From Flavobacterium sp. A45 (GTDB taxonomy: Bacteria; Bacteroidota; Bacteroidia; Flavobacteriales; Flavobacteriaceae): DNA of 64,000 bases. Below are positions 8,263 through 16,806 of this stretch, in pieces. Below the pieces are notes generated by a model. That model saw only the letters and a program-made list of their open reading frames with translations, was not told where the DNA came from and did not search any database. The DNA lies in the NCBI RefSeq assembly GCF_002001005.1, contig NZ_MUNX01000065.1:1-64000 (forward strand). Reading direction: 5' to 3'. Within the stretch, counting starts at the first letter, position 1; each line of letters opens with the position of its first letter. Both the position numbers and the translations under genes were made by a program.

Positions 8263-8928
8263 ATGATTGATACTGATTATCTGGAATTTTTAGAAAATAT
8301 TTTAACTGATAACCGAAAAGAAAAATTTTTAAAGGTTTTGAAAGACAGAACCAAGCATTTTACGATTGCTGTTGAAGATGTTTTTCAGATGCATAATGCG
8401 AGTGCGGTGATGCGCAGTTGTGAGGTTTTTGGAATTCAGGAATTGCATGTCATTGAGGAACGTTATGGTAAACGAATAGATAAAGAAATAGCAATGGGTG
8501 CCCAAAAGTGGGTTGATATTTCTACTTACGACAGTGTTACGAATTGTATCGACACATTGAAAAATAAGGGATATCAAATCATTGCTACTACTCCACACGA
8601 GAATGATTGCTTGATGGAGGATTTTGACATTTCCAAACCTAGTGCTTTGTTTTTTGGTACCGAAAGAGACGGTTTGTCAGAGGAGATTCTCAGGAGAGCA
8701 GATGGTTTTCTTAAAATTCCGATGGTGGGTTTTACGGAGAGTTTGAATATTTCGGTTTCGGCGGCGATTATTATTCAGAATCTGACTAATAGATTACGCA
8801 ATTCGGATGTCGCTTGGGAATTGACCGAAGAAGAGATTCTTGTTAAGCGATTGGATTGGGCTAAGAAATCTATCAAGGATATTAAGAGGATTGAAGCGAG
8901 ATATTACGAGGAGAATTCCAAAATATAA
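8263..8928 (+). CDS. TrmH-family (SpoU) tRNA/rRNA 2'-O-ribose methyltransferase
   Basis: SAM-dependent methyltransferase with a trefoil-knot (SPOUT) fold. SpoU motif 1 is near HNASAVMRSCEVFG (46-59), motif 2 is FFGTERDGLS (about 127-136), and motif 3 is IPMVGFTESLNISVSAAIII (about 151-170). The knot's conserved N, E and S/N residues are all present. At 221 residues with a basic C-terminal tail it most resembles TrmH, which methylates G18 of tRNA, but an rRNA substrate is not excluded. Monocistronic. Confidence 0.88.
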   Translation: MIDTDYLEFLENILTDNRKEKFLKVLKDRTKHFTIAVEDVFQMHNASAVMRSCEVFGIQELHVIEERYGKRIDKEIAMGAQKWVDISTYDSVTNCIDTLKNKGYQIIATTPHENDCLMEDFDISKPSALFFGTERDGLSEEILRRADGFLKIPMVGFTESLNISVSAAIIIQNLTNRLRNSDVAWELTEEEILVKRLDWAKKSIKDIKRIEARYYEENSKI

Positions 8929-9082
8929 ATTTAAAAACTCAAAGTGCTGTTCTAGTTAGAAATGCGTTTTAGTATTGCTATTGAAATTTTAAGACTGGAA
9001 TTGTCAGTTTTATTTGTATTTTCGTGCAGGGAAAAATACTAAGCGATAAAATTTCCAGTTTTACCAAAATCGATAATTCGAA

Positions 9083-9463
9083 TTGAATAGATTGAAAAAA
9101 TATTTTAAATATCTGATTTCTCTCTTTCTGGTTGTTGGCCTGATGGTTAATGATTGTGATTTATATTCTCAATCCAATTCGGTAGATTATTATCAATTTT
9201 CGAGCGTAATTCTCAGAAGCGAATCAGTTAATGAAGATTCCGAATTATATCTGTTCGGTGAGGTAAATTCGTCCAAAAAGGCTTCGTCTCCAATTTTATT
9301 TGCTTGTCTCGAATTTCAAGATATTTATAGTTTTCAAATACGAGTTCTTTTAAAAACAAGAACACTACTTTATCAAGAAGTAAGTTCGAATACTGCGCAA
9401 TCTATCTTTATAAATGAGATGATTACTTCCAGCAACTCATGTACAAGTTTATACATAGTCTAG
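9083..9463 (+). CDS. Small secreted protein of unknown function
   Basis: I do not recognise it. The 126 residues begin with a basic, hydrophobic signal-like stretch (KKYFKYLISLFLVVGLMVND, about 5-24) and a possible cleavage after YSQ near 30, then a Ser-rich soluble part. The only start that keeps the signal is TTG at 9083; the next Met is residue 21. The stop codon sits inside a perfect 10-bp palindrome, and a second small membrane protein gene follows 79 nt later. The two may form a unit. Coding status is likely from the signal-like N-terminus and ordinary composition, but is not proven. Confidence 0.5.
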   Translation: MNRLKKYFKYLISLFLVVGLMVNDCDLYSQSNSVDYYQFSSVILRSESVNEDSELYLFGEVNSSKKASSPILFACLEFQDIYSFQIRVLLKTRTLLYQEVSSNTAQSIFINEMITSSNSCTSLYIV

Positions 9464-9503
9464 AAAACTAATTTTCTAGACATTTATGCAATTCAATGCA
9501 TAA
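9458..9503. repeat. Two adjacent palindromes between two small genes
   Basis: The first is a perfect 10-bp stem, 9458-9467 with 9472-9481 (GTCTAGAAAA arms, loop CTAA), which contains the TAG stop at 9461-9463. The second is a perfect 7-bp stem, 9484-9490 with 9497-9503 (TTATGCA arms). Neither has a proper T run, so a regulatory or processing role is as likely as termination. Just downstream AAATGTATAA occurs twice, the second copy holding the start of the next small gene. Confidence 0.6.
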
Positions 9504-9542
9504 GATGATAAAACAAATGTATAATCATTTATCATTTACAAA

Positions 9543-9725
9543 ATGTATAAACATAATAATAAAACACGTTTGGAGAAATCTAAACTTCCTATTCTTTGGG
9601 TAAAAAGAAAAATTATTCTAATTATTACTGCTTTTATGATTGGAATGTCAAACGGGTTAAGCGATGGAGACAAGATGATTAATGGCAATCAAAATCACAC
9701 GGAACAACAACATAAAAAAGATTGA
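9543..9725 (+). CDS. Small single-pass membrane protein of unknown function
   Basis: Sixty residues: a basic N-terminus (KTRLEKSKLPILWVKRK, about 8-24), one short membrane helix (IILIITAFMIGMS, about 25-37), and a polar tail with NGNQNHTEQ near 48-56. The layout (positive inside, helix, polar outside) is that of a membrane peptide. It follows the small secreted protein gene after two palindromes and ends before a 140-nt gap. I know no function. It could be a structural or toxin-like small protein; nothing in the sequence decides this. Confidence 0.5.
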   Translation: MYKHNNKTRLEKSKLPILWVKRKIILIITAFMIGMSNGLSDGDKMINGNQNHTEQQHKKD

Positions 9726-9865
9726 TTTTGGATGTCTTTAAATATGTTGTTAAGCACTTTAAAATAATATTACATTAGATTTTAATAAAGAAATATTTTC
9801 TGCTAAAGTTTTTGCTTTGCGAGACACGCTCAAATATTATTTATTCTAAATTCGGGTTACTCTAA

Positions 9866-10633
9866 CTATTTTTTCTTCAGGATTTTGTATTGTTCGTAGC
9901 AACCGCTTATGGCGTCCATGATTTGAAGATCGTTGGCAGATTTTATGAAAGCTTCAGAGTAACTGCAACGGCTTAATATTTCTGCAATTTCATCTTGGGT
10001 AACTCCTAGTAGCAATGAAATGGTTTCCCTGTCGTATTTGGTTTCCAAAAGGTTTCTTACGGTGTCATCCTTTCGCATCTCACGGAGTTTTTTAAGCTGC
10101 TGTGGTCTTTTTCCGAAGACATTATAAAGCATGTCGGCGGGGTTAAATATAGAACCCAATACTTTTCCGAAGGCTTCGGGAGCATATTGACCTGCTTCGT
10201 AACCTTGGCCTAAGCCTGAAATGCTATAGCGGTAGTCTTCTTTTATTGGAATTAATTTGGAATCGATTTCTAGATAACCGGTTAGGTAATATGGGCTTAT
10301 GACAACCTCGTGTAGAGGGATTGCTTTTTGGGTAAGTTGGATGGTAGTTTTTTTGTTTTTGACCCAGTCATTGGTTACGCGAACACGCAATGATTCATAA
10401 CCGAGTAGGGTTATGTGTAAGGTATCGCTTTGGGTGACAGCGAGTTCGAAATAACCTTTATTGTCTGTAGTGGTTCCTGTAACTTGATTAATGTTGATGA
10501 TGTTCACATTTGCTAAAGGGGTACCGGTATTGTCGCTGATAATGGTACCAGAGATTCTTGTGGGGATGTCAGTGGTTTGGGCTACTGAATTTATGGAGGC
10601 AACTAAAAATAAAAAAAGTACAAAATATTTCAT
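9866..10633 (-). CDS. Secreted protein with carboxypeptidase-type regulatory (CarboxypepD_reg-like) domain
   Basis: Signal peptide at residues 1-18 (KYFVLFLFLVASINSVAQ). Then a beta-sandwich of the CarboxypepD_reg-like type, about 25-105, with RISGTIISDNTGTPLANVNI, NKGYFELAV and LHITLLGYESLRV. This domain is the same as that at the N-terminus of SusC-type receptors, but no plug or barrel follows. The C-terminal half (about 110-255) is of unknown fold, with a segment on nucleation-type loops (VFGKRPQQLKKLREMRKDD). It is probably periplasmic or outer-membrane associated. Role unknown. Confidence 0.75.
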   Translation of the reverse strand: MKYFVLFLFLVASINSVAQTTDIPTRISGTIISDNTGTPLANVNIININQVTGTTTDNKGYFELAVTQSDTLHITLLGYESLRVRVTNDWVKNKKTTIQLTQKAIPLHEVVISPYYLTGYLEIDSKLIPIKEDYRYSISGLGQGYEAGQYAPEAFGKVLGSIFNPADMLYNVFGKRPQQLKKLREMRKDDTVRNLLETKYDRETISLLLGVTQDEIAEILSRCSYSEAFIKSANDLQIMDAISGCYEQYKILKKK

Positions 10634-10767
10634 AAACTGATTTAAAACTTTAAAAGTAGTAAAACGGGATTAAATATTTTGTTGTTACCTTATAATTATA
10701 AGAAAATTAACAAACTGCAAACATTGTTAAGCTAAATAAACCTTTTTTTGTGAATGCTGATGTATTG

Positions 10768-10800
10768 TAAAAAAAAATCTCCCGAATGTTCGGGAGATTT
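10768..10800 (-). terminator. Intrinsic terminator of the DEAD-box helicase gene
   Basis: A 12-bp perfect inverted repeat, 10775-10786 with 10789-10800, GC-rich in the middle (CTCCCGAA). It is followed on the minus strand by a T run. It lies 16 nt after the stop of the helicase gene. Confidence 0.85.
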
Positions 10801-10815
10801 ATATTGCTAATTGTA

Positions 10816-12744
10816 TTAGTCTCTTCTTGGTCTTCTTGGTCTTGGTGCATCACCAAAGCTTTCAGAACGTCTTGGTGCTCTATCTGATGCGCCTTCTCTT
10901 GGAGCTCTGTCAGATGAAAAACCACCTTCTCTTCTTGGAGCAGATGAACTTCTTGGTCCGAAACCACCTTCTCTAGGAGCAGAACCTCTGTCGCTTCTAA
11001 ATCCGCCTGATCCTTCTCTTCTAGGAGCAAAACTTCCTTCTCTTCTTGGAGCAGAACTTCTTCCACCGCCAAATCCACCACCAGAACTTCTTCCGTTGTG
11101 ATCACGTCTTCCGCCACCGTCATTTTTAGAGATTTCAACATTGATACGACGTCCTTCTAATTGTACGTTGTTCAATATTTCCATTACTTTATCAGTGTGT
11201 TCTGGATCTGTGTTGAAGAAAGAGAAACCTTCTTTTACATCTACTTTGAAAACGTCATCACGACCTAAGTCTAATGTTTCTTTCAAGTAGTCTTTTAATG
11301 ACATCCAATCGAAATTGTCTCTGGAACCGATGTTTACAAAATATCTTGTAGCGCCACCATTGTTATTTTCTCTTGGAGCACCATCTCTATCATCACGCTC
11401 ACGTCTGTCTGAACCTGAAGATTGATTAGAGATATCTCTGTTTTTCTTGTAGTAATTGATAAAACGATTAAATTCTACCGATACCATTTTCTTTATTAAT
11501 TCTTCTTTTGATAAATCTTCAAGTACATTATTGATAGCTGGAAGATAGTTGTCAATTTCGTGATCAACCTCAGTGTCCTTAATCTTAGTTGCTAAGTGTA
11601 ATAATTGGATTTCGCAGATTTCAATTCCAGAAGGGATCGTTTTTTCTTCGAATTTTTGTTTGATGATTCTTTCGATAGAAGAAATTTTACGCAATTCGCT
11701 TTTTGTAACGATTACGATAGAAGTTCCTAATTTACCAGCACGACCAGTACGACCTGAACGGTGATTGTATGTTTCTATTTCGTCAGGAAGTTGGTAATTT
11801 ACTACGTGAGTAATATTATCAACGTCAATTCCACGTGCAGCAACGTCAGTAGCTACAAGCATTTGGATTTGTCTTCCTCTAAAAGATTTCATTACACCAT
11901 CACGTTGCGCTTGAGATAAATCTCCGTGCAATGCAGCAGCGCTGTATCCGTCTTCGATTAATTTTTCGGCAACAGCTTGAGTGTCACGTTTTGTTCTACA
12001 GAAAACTACTGAGAAAATGTCTGGATTAGCATCAGCTAATCTTTTCAAAGCTTCGTAACGGTCACGGGCATTTACTAGGTAAAATTCGTGTGATACGGTA
12101 GCTGAACCAGAGTTTTTAGTACCTACTGTAATTTCGATAGGGTCAGTCATGAATTGTTTTCCAATTCGTGCCACCTCTGCAGGCATAGTTGCAGAAAACA
12201 ACCATGTGCTTTTTTCGTCAGGCGTAGTAGAAAGGATGTTTACGATATCTTCGTAGAAACCCATGTTCAACATTTCGTCTGCTTCGTCAAGAATACAATA
12301 GTTAATTTGAGAGATGTTTACCAATCCTCTATTAATCATATCTTGCATTCTACCCGGAGTCGCTACTATAATCTGTGCGCCTCTTTTAATGTCTCTCGCT
12401 TGTTCTGTAATGCTAGCCCCACCGTAAACTGCTACCACATTAATACCTTTTTCGTATTTTGAGTAGTTTTTAAGTTCGTTGGTAATCTGCAAACACAATT
12501 CACGTGTTGGAGATAAAATCAATGCTTGCGTATTTCTATTGTTGGCATCAATTTTCTGAATAACTGGAAAACCAAATGCTGCCGTTTTCCCTGTCCCTGT
12601 CTGAGCCAACGCAACTAAATCTGTGTCTTTTTCCAATAATAGGGGAATCGCTTTCTCCTGTACTTCGGTCGGATTCTCAAATCCTAGATCTAAAATCGCC
12701 TTCAGTAACGATTCACTCAATCCTAATTGTTCAAATTTATTCAT
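10816..12744 (-). CDS. DEAD-box ATP-dependent RNA helicase with RNA-binding domain and RG-rich tail
   Basis: Unwinds RNA in ribosome assembly and mRNA decay, often in the cold. Motifs in order: Q motif near the start, AQTGTGKT (Walker A), PTRELC, GTPGRM-type ATPGRM, DEADEML, SAT, and HRSGRTGRAG. After the core (to about 380) comes a linker, a DbpA-type RNA-binding domain (about 455-530, YFVNIGSRDNFDWMSLKDYL) and a Gly/Arg/Ser-rich repeat tail (545-642). Start: ATG at 12744, because the upstream TTG at 12768 lies inside a consensus -7 box. The closest named relatives are CsdA/DeaD and CshA. Confidence 0.92.
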   Translation of the reverse strand: MNKFEQLGLSESLLKAILDLGFENPTEVQEKAIPLLLEKDTDLVALAQTGTGKTAAFGFPVIQKIDANNRNTQALILSPTRELCLQITNELKNYSKYEKGINVVAVYGGASITEQARDIKRGAQIIVATPGRMQDMINRGLVNISQINYCILDEADEMLNMGFYEDIVNILSTTPDEKSTWLFSATMPAEVARIGKQFMTDPIEITVGTKNSGSATVSHEFYLVNARDRYEALKRLADANPDIFSVVFCRTKRDTQAVAEKLIEDGYSAAALHGDLSQAQRDGVMKSFRGRQIQMLVATDVAARGIDVDNITHVVNYQLPDEIETYNHRSGRTGRAGKLGTSIVIVTKSELRKISSIERIIKQKFEEKTIPSGIEICEIQLLHLATKIKDTEVDHEIDNYLPAINNVLEDLSKEELIKKMVSVEFNRFINYYKKNRDISNQSSGSDRRERDDRDGAPRENNNGGATRYFVNIGSRDNFDWMSLKDYLKETLDLGRDDVFKVDVKEGFSFFNTDPEHTDKVMEILNNVQLEGRRINVEISKNDGGGRRDHNGRSSGGGFGGGRSSAPRREGSFAPRREGSGGFRSDRGSAPREGGFGPRSSSAPRREGGFSSDRAPREGASDRAPRRSESFGDAPRPRRPRRD

Positions 12745-12765
12745 ATATATTTTTAAAATAGGGTG

Positions 12766-12773
12766 CAAAATTA
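12766..12773 (-). promoter_or_regulatory. -7 box (TAATTTTG) of the DEAD-box helicase gene
   Basis: Exact TAnnTTTG match on the minus strand, 21 nt upstream of the ATG at 12744. It overlaps an in-frame TTG and so rules that codon out as the start. Confidence 0.5.
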
Positions 12774-13094
12774 CTGTTTATAATCCATAAAAACTAATGC
12801 AATTTTAAGAATTAGGTTTTTATTAGCTTTTGATAATCAGATTATTATCTTTTTTAATTTACTTTTTAAATTATGATATTCGTTTTTCACTGTGAAATTA
12901 TGTCATGATTCAGGAGTTTTTGTTAAAAAAAATATCTTAAAAACTGTTTTTAAGTTGTATAGATTTTAAATGGAAATGGATTTAATGTCAGTAAAATGTT
13001 TTTTCACTCGTTTTTCAGACATCTTTCTCTTTTTTTTATCATTTATTTAAGAATGATATTTTAAAATTGCTCCGAAGTTTCGATATTGATTTAT
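12774..13094. other. AT-rich divergent intergenic region
   Basis: About 320 nt between the divergent helicase and DUF4834 genes, with very high A/T content and many T runs. I see no ORF, RNA gene or clear inverted repeat. It probably holds the leader and upstream promoter parts of both genes. Long leaders are common for cold-regulated helicases, but the -7 box at 12766 implies a short one here. Confidence 0.4.
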
Positions 13095-13102
13095 TAATTT
13101 TG
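13095..13102 (+). promoter_or_regulatory. -7 box (TAATTTTG) of the DUF4834 gene
   Basis: Exact TAnnTTTG match 17 nt before the ATG at 13120. A TTG at 13067-13069 is rather far away (25 nt) for a -33 element. Confidence 0.45.
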
Positions 13103-13119
13103 CCAAAAATTATTTGATT

Positions 13120-13401
13120 ATGCAAACAGCCTCTTTTACAGGTTTTATAAAAGCGATTTTTTATATGATCGCTTTCTATTATATTTTTAAATTTTTGGCT
13201 CGATTGTTTTTGCCGCTATTAGTTAAAAAGGCAGTTGAAAAAGCGGGGCAAAATTTTCAGCAACAGCAACAACGTGCCCAACAGACTACTTGGAAGAAAA
13301 CGCCAAACAATGATGAAATTATAATCGATACTGCCAATAGTAAAAATCCTCGCGAAACCAAAAAAATTGGGGATTATGTCGATTATGAGGAGATAGATTA
13401 G
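13120..13401 (+). CDS. DUF4834 family small membrane protein
   Basis: The 93 residues start with one or two hydrophobic helices (about 6-35, AIFYMIAFYYIFKFLARLFLPLL). A polar tail follows with a Gln run (QQQQQ) and ends in KKIGDYVDYEEID, the conserved C-terminal motif of this Flavobacteriia family. Function unknown. Start is ATG at 13120; the TTG two codons upstream has no support. It often sits before yfhO-type genes in flavobacteria, as here, but a 165-nt repeat-like spacer separates the two. Confidence 0.8.
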   Translation: MQTASFTGFIKAIFYMIAFYYIFKFLARLFLPLLVKKAVEKAGQNFQQQQQRAQQTTWKKTPNNDEIIIDTANSKNPRETKKIGDYVDYEEID

Positions 13402-13417
13402 TGATTTCTGAGTTTTG

Positions 13418-13539
13418 ATTAACGATTTTTGATTTTAGATGTCTTGAATTATCTGAAAAATCAAATTAATTTCATTTCGTAATCAAAATCATTAATTCTT
13501 ATATTGCTAATCTAAAATCTTAAATCAAAAAGCGTTAAT
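13418..13539. repeat. Inverted repeat in the DUF4834-yfhO spacer
   Basis: Two 18-nt arms, 13418-13435 (ATTAACGATTTTTGATTT) and 13522-13539, are inverted copies with one mismatch. Around them are stretches made of AATCTAAAATCTAAA units, seen again just before the bcp gene (41385-41433). It looks like a degenerate dispersed intergenic element and has no coding capacity. Confidence 0.45.
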
Positions 13540-13566
13540 TCGAAATCTAAAATCTAAACTCATATA

Positions 13567-15981
13567 ATGAAGCAACTTCAAAAGTTCTTTCCGCACGCAC
13601 TGGCCATTCTTGGTTTTGTTCTCGTTTCTACACTTTATTTCTTTCCTGTTTTACAGGGAAAACAAATTTTCCAATCGGATATTGCCCAATACACGGGGAT
13701 GGCCAAGGAACAAAATGATTTTAGAGCAACACATCATGAAGAGCCTTATTGGACAAATTCTGCTTTTGGAGGAATGCCTACGTATCAGTTGGGTGCAAAA
13801 TACCCTCATGATTATGTAGGTGCTATCGATGATGTATTGCGGTTTTTGCCACGCCCTGCTGATTATCTATTCCTATACTTTGTCAGTTTTTATATTTTAA
13901 TGCTGGTTTTAAAAGCAGATCCACTGAAAGCTTTTTTCGGTGCTTTGGCCTTTGGTTTTTCTACCTATATGATTATTATTCTTGGAGTGGGTCATAATGC
14001 CAAAGCACATGCGATTGCTTATATGCCAATGGTTGTTGCCGGTTTTATAATGGTTTTTCAGCGAAAATATATTTTGGGAGGTTTGCTCACGATGTTTGCT
14101 GTGGCATTGGAAGTCAATGCGAATCACTTTCAAATGACTTATTATCTTCTGATTTTATTATTAATTCTTTCCGGGTATTTTATTTATGAAGGAATCAAAT
14201 CAAAGCAATACAAATCGCTTTTAATTTCTGTAGGAACACTTTTTGGCGCAGGAATTATTGCTATTGGTGCCAATGCGGGAAATTTATTGGCAACAGTAGA
14301 ATATGCAAACTTTAGTATCCGTGGAAAAAGTGATTTGAGCTTTAAACCCGATGGAACCAAAAGCACTACTGATGGCGCTATGACCCGTGAATATATTACG
14401 GAATACAGTTACGGTATTGCAGAAAGTTTCAACTTAATTGCACCAAGATTATTTGGAGGGTCTAACAACGAAAAGGTTGGAACAGAAAGCAGTATGTTTG
14501 AGTTTATGATTTCACAAGGTGTTCCAGAAGCACAAGCTACCGATTTTGTTTCGGCGATGCCAACGTATTGGGGTGATCAACCTATTGTTTCTGCACCGGC
14601 ATATATAGGAGCAGTGGTTTTCTTTTTAGCAATTTTGGCTTTGTTTATTGATGAAAGAAAAATTAAATACGCATTTTTGGGAGGAGCATTTTTAACCTTA
14701 CTTCTTTCGTGGGGGAAAAATTTCCCTGCTTTGACTGATTTTTGTATTGATTATATCCCAATGTATAATAAGTTTAGAGCGGTATCGTCTATTCAAGTTA
14801 TTTTGGAGTTGTGTTTTCCTGTTTTAGCCATTATGGGGTTACAGTCCTTTTTTAAATTGGAAAAAGGAAAACAATTAAAACCATTGTTGCAATCGGGAGC
14901 TGTAGGTTTAGGACTGATTATAATTTTGTTTTTGTCTAAAAGTTTGTTCAGTTTTTCAGGAGCTAGTGATAGTTATTTGATAGAAAGTTACGGTCCGAGT
15001 TTTGTTGATGCCCTTAAAGCCGATCGTAAATCTTTATATAGTGCTGACTTATTGCGTTCTGGATTTTTTATTCTGATTTCGGCTGGTACTTTGTGGTTGT
15101 TTATAAAAAATAGAATTGCCCAAAATACCGCTATTATTTTGGTTGGTTTGTTCATGGTTTCCGATTTATTTTTTGTGGATAAAAACTATGTTTCCAATAA
15201 AGATTTTATAAGTGGCAGAGATGTGGAAATGCCTTTTCCAGAAACACCAACGGATACTGAAATTCTAAAAGATCCAACAAATTACCGTGTGTTTGATATA
15301 CAGGGATTGATGCAGGCAAGAACATCCTATTATCATAAAGCAATTGGGGGTTACAGTGCGGTGAGACCTAAAAGAATGCAGCAATTATTTGATTATCAAA
15401 TTGCCAAGAATAATTTGGAAATACTAAATATGTTGAATGTTAAGTATGTGATTCAAACAGATAAAGAAGGTAAAGAATATCCAATTATAAATCCGGATGC
15501 CAATGGAAATGCTTGGTTCGTGAGCAAAGTTAATTTGGTTAAAAATTCGGATGCAGAGATGAAAGCTTTAGATAAATTCAATTCTAAAGAGATAGCTGTA
15601 ATTAATGAAAATGAATTTACTTCTATTAAAGGTAAGGCTTTCGCCAAAGATAGTTCGGCTACGATAACCTTGGATTCGTACCTGCCAAATAATTTAAAGT
15701 ATACTTCAAACAATACCAAAGAAGGTTTAGCCGTTTTCTCTGAGATGTATTATGAAAAAGGTTGGAAAGCTTTAATAGATGGTAAAGAGACTTCAATTTT
15801 AAGAGCCAATTATGCTTTGAGAGCGATAGTGGTTCCACCGGGAAAACATACCATAGAATTCAAGTTTGATCCTCAAGTGGTAAAAACGGGAGGTGCAATT
15901 ACACTTGTTAGTTGTATTGGGATGTTATTGCTTTTAGTTGGGGGAATATACTTTGAGAGAAAGAAACAAAGGGGTATGTAG
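13567..15981 (+). CDS. YfhO family polytopic membrane protein
   Basis: An 804-residue integral membrane protein. The first ~530 residues have 12 or more hydrophobic helices with the family's loop features: FQSDIAQYTGMAKEQNDFR near 36-54, then TYWGDQPIVSAPAY near 335. The C-terminal ~270 residues are an extracytoplasmic domain (NYRVFDIQGLMQARTSYYHK, then YYEKGWKALIDGKE and PPGKHTIEFKFDP). A last helix is near 775-795. The fold is of the GT-C type; B. subtilis YfhO adds sugars to lipoteichoic acid, and the substrate in Bacteroidota is unknown. It stands before a glycosyltransferase and a flippase, which fits a cell-surface glycan role. Confidence 0.88.
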   Translation: MKQLQKFFPHALAILGFVLVSTLYFFPVLQGKQIFQSDIAQYTGMAKEQNDFRATHHEEPYWTNSAFGGMPTYQLGAKYPHDYVGAIDDVLRFLPRPADYLFLYFVSFYILMLVLKADPLKAFFGALAFGFSTYMIIILGVGHNAKAHAIAYMPMVVAGFIMVFQRKYILGGLLTMFAVALEVNANHFQMTYYLLILLLILSGYFIYEGIKSKQYKSLLISVGTLFGAGIIAIGANAGNLLATVEYANFSIRGKSDLSFKPDGTKSTTDGAMTREYITEYSYGIAESFNLIAPRLFGGSNNEKVGTESSMFEFMISQGVPEAQATDFVSAMPTYWGDQPIVSAPAYIGAVVFFLAILALFIDERKIKYAFLGGAFLTLLLSWGKNFPALTDFCIDYIPMYNKFRAVSSIQVILELCFPVLAIMGLQSFFKLEKGKQLKPLLQSGAVGLGLIIILFLSKSLFSFSGASDSYLIESYGPSFVDALKADRKSLYSADLLRSGFFILISAGTLWLFIKNRIAQNTAIILVGLFMVSDLFFVDKNYVSNKDFISGRDVEMPFPETPTDTEILKDPTNYRVFDIQGLMQARTSYYHKAIGGYSAVRPKRMQQLFDYQIAKNNLEILNMLNVKYVIQTDKEGKEYPIINPDANGNAWFVSKVNLVKNSDAEMKALDKFNSKEIAVINENEFTSIKGKAFAKDSSATITLDSYLPNNLKYTSNNTKEGLAVFSEMYYEKGWKALIDGKETSILRANYALRAIVVPPGKHTIEFKFDPQVVKTGGAITLVSCIGMLLLLVGGIYFERKKQRGM

Positions 15982-16050
15982 CAATAGATTTTGGCCGTAT
16001 TATTTTGTAACTTTGTTAGCGACTTTAATTTTTTAAATGCAAATCTAAAA

Positions 16051-16248
16051 ATGAAAGGAATGGAAAAAAGTATTTTAAACCATGGTTCTCCGGAAGTTTT
16101 AGAGGCCAGAAGAATAGCCGAAATCAAATCACTTTCTTATGTTGAGCGATTAGAACGATTATTTGTAATTATTGAAGTTTCTTATATGATGAGAAGCGCT
16201 GCTAAAAGTCAAAAGAAAATAAAAGGAAATGAACCAGCAAATAATTGA
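16051..16248 (+). CDS. Small protein, partner of a nucleotidyltransferase
   Basis: Sixty-five residues, basic and probably all-helical, with SPEVLEARRIAEIKSLSYVERLERLFVI as the core. No signal or membrane helix. Its last 20 bp overlap the start of the nucleotidyltransferase gene, so the two are translated together. The order (small basic protein, then MNT-like nucleotidyltransferase) is that of many toxin-antitoxin modules, though I do not recognise this small family as HEPN. ATG at 16051 and ATG at 16060 are both possible. A near-consensus -7 box lies at 16000-16007. Confidence 0.65.
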   Translation: MKGMEKSILNHGSPEVLEARRIAEIKSLSYVERLERLFVIIEVSYMMRSAAKSQKKIKGNEPANN

Positions 16249-16693
16249 TATTTGGAAATTTTTTTTCCAGTATGATGTCAAGTACATTACAATTGGTGGT
16301 TTTGCTGTAAATATATACGGATTTAACAGAAACACTGGAGATATAGATATTTATATTGAAGATACTAAAGAAAACAGGATTAATCTAAGAAATGCTTTTG
16401 TTGAAATTGGTTTAGGAGATTTTGAATCCATTGAAACGATGCAGTTTATTCCTGGATGGACTGATTTTACTTTGGATTATGGACTAAGATTAGATATTAT
16501 GTCAAGTGTAAAAGGGCTAGAAGATAAGCCATTTCAAGAATTGTTTGATGCTGCTAAAGTTGTAATGATTGAGGATATTCCGGTGAAATTTATTGATTAC
16601 GATAATTTGATTATTGCAAAAAAAGCCACAAACCGACCCAAAGATATTTTGGACATCGAAGAACTCGAAAAATTGAATAATGAAACGGAATAA
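16229..16693 (+). CDS. Nucleotidyltransferase-fold protein (MNT / AbiEii-like)
   Basis: The 154 residues form a minimal Pol-beta-type nucleotidyltransferase: GGFAVNIYG (23-31), the metal-binding TGDIDIYIE with Asp38 and Asp40, and a third acidic residue Asp89 in GLRLDIMSS. The tail RPKDILDIEELEKL (about 133-146) is typical of DUF6036/AbiEii-like proteins. All three catalytic acids are present, so transfer of a nucleotide to tRNA or to a partner protein is possible. It overlaps the small upstream gene by 20 bp. Toxin-antitoxin function is inferred from family and layout only. Confidence 0.78.
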   Translation: MNQQIIDIWKFFFQYDVKYITIGGFAVNIYGFNRNTGDIDIYIEDTKENRINLRNAFVEIGLGDFESIETMQFIPGWTDFTLDYGLRLDIMSSVKGLEDKPFQELFDAAKVVMIEDIPVKFIDYDNLIIAKKATNRPKDILDIEELEKLNNETE

Positions 16694-16806
16694 ATATAAA
16701 ATGAATATGAGATTGTTGATTTTAGGTATTAAAATTAAAGCGTTAAAATCGAATACAGAACTTAGATGTAGTCATATTAGACAATCATAATTCATAAATT
16801 ACCATT

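Noticed and set aside
10707..11141. 144-codon minus-strand frame rich in Glu, Leu and Val
   Set aside because: It is an alternate frame of the RG-rich repeat tail of the DEAD-box helicase and runs over its terminator.
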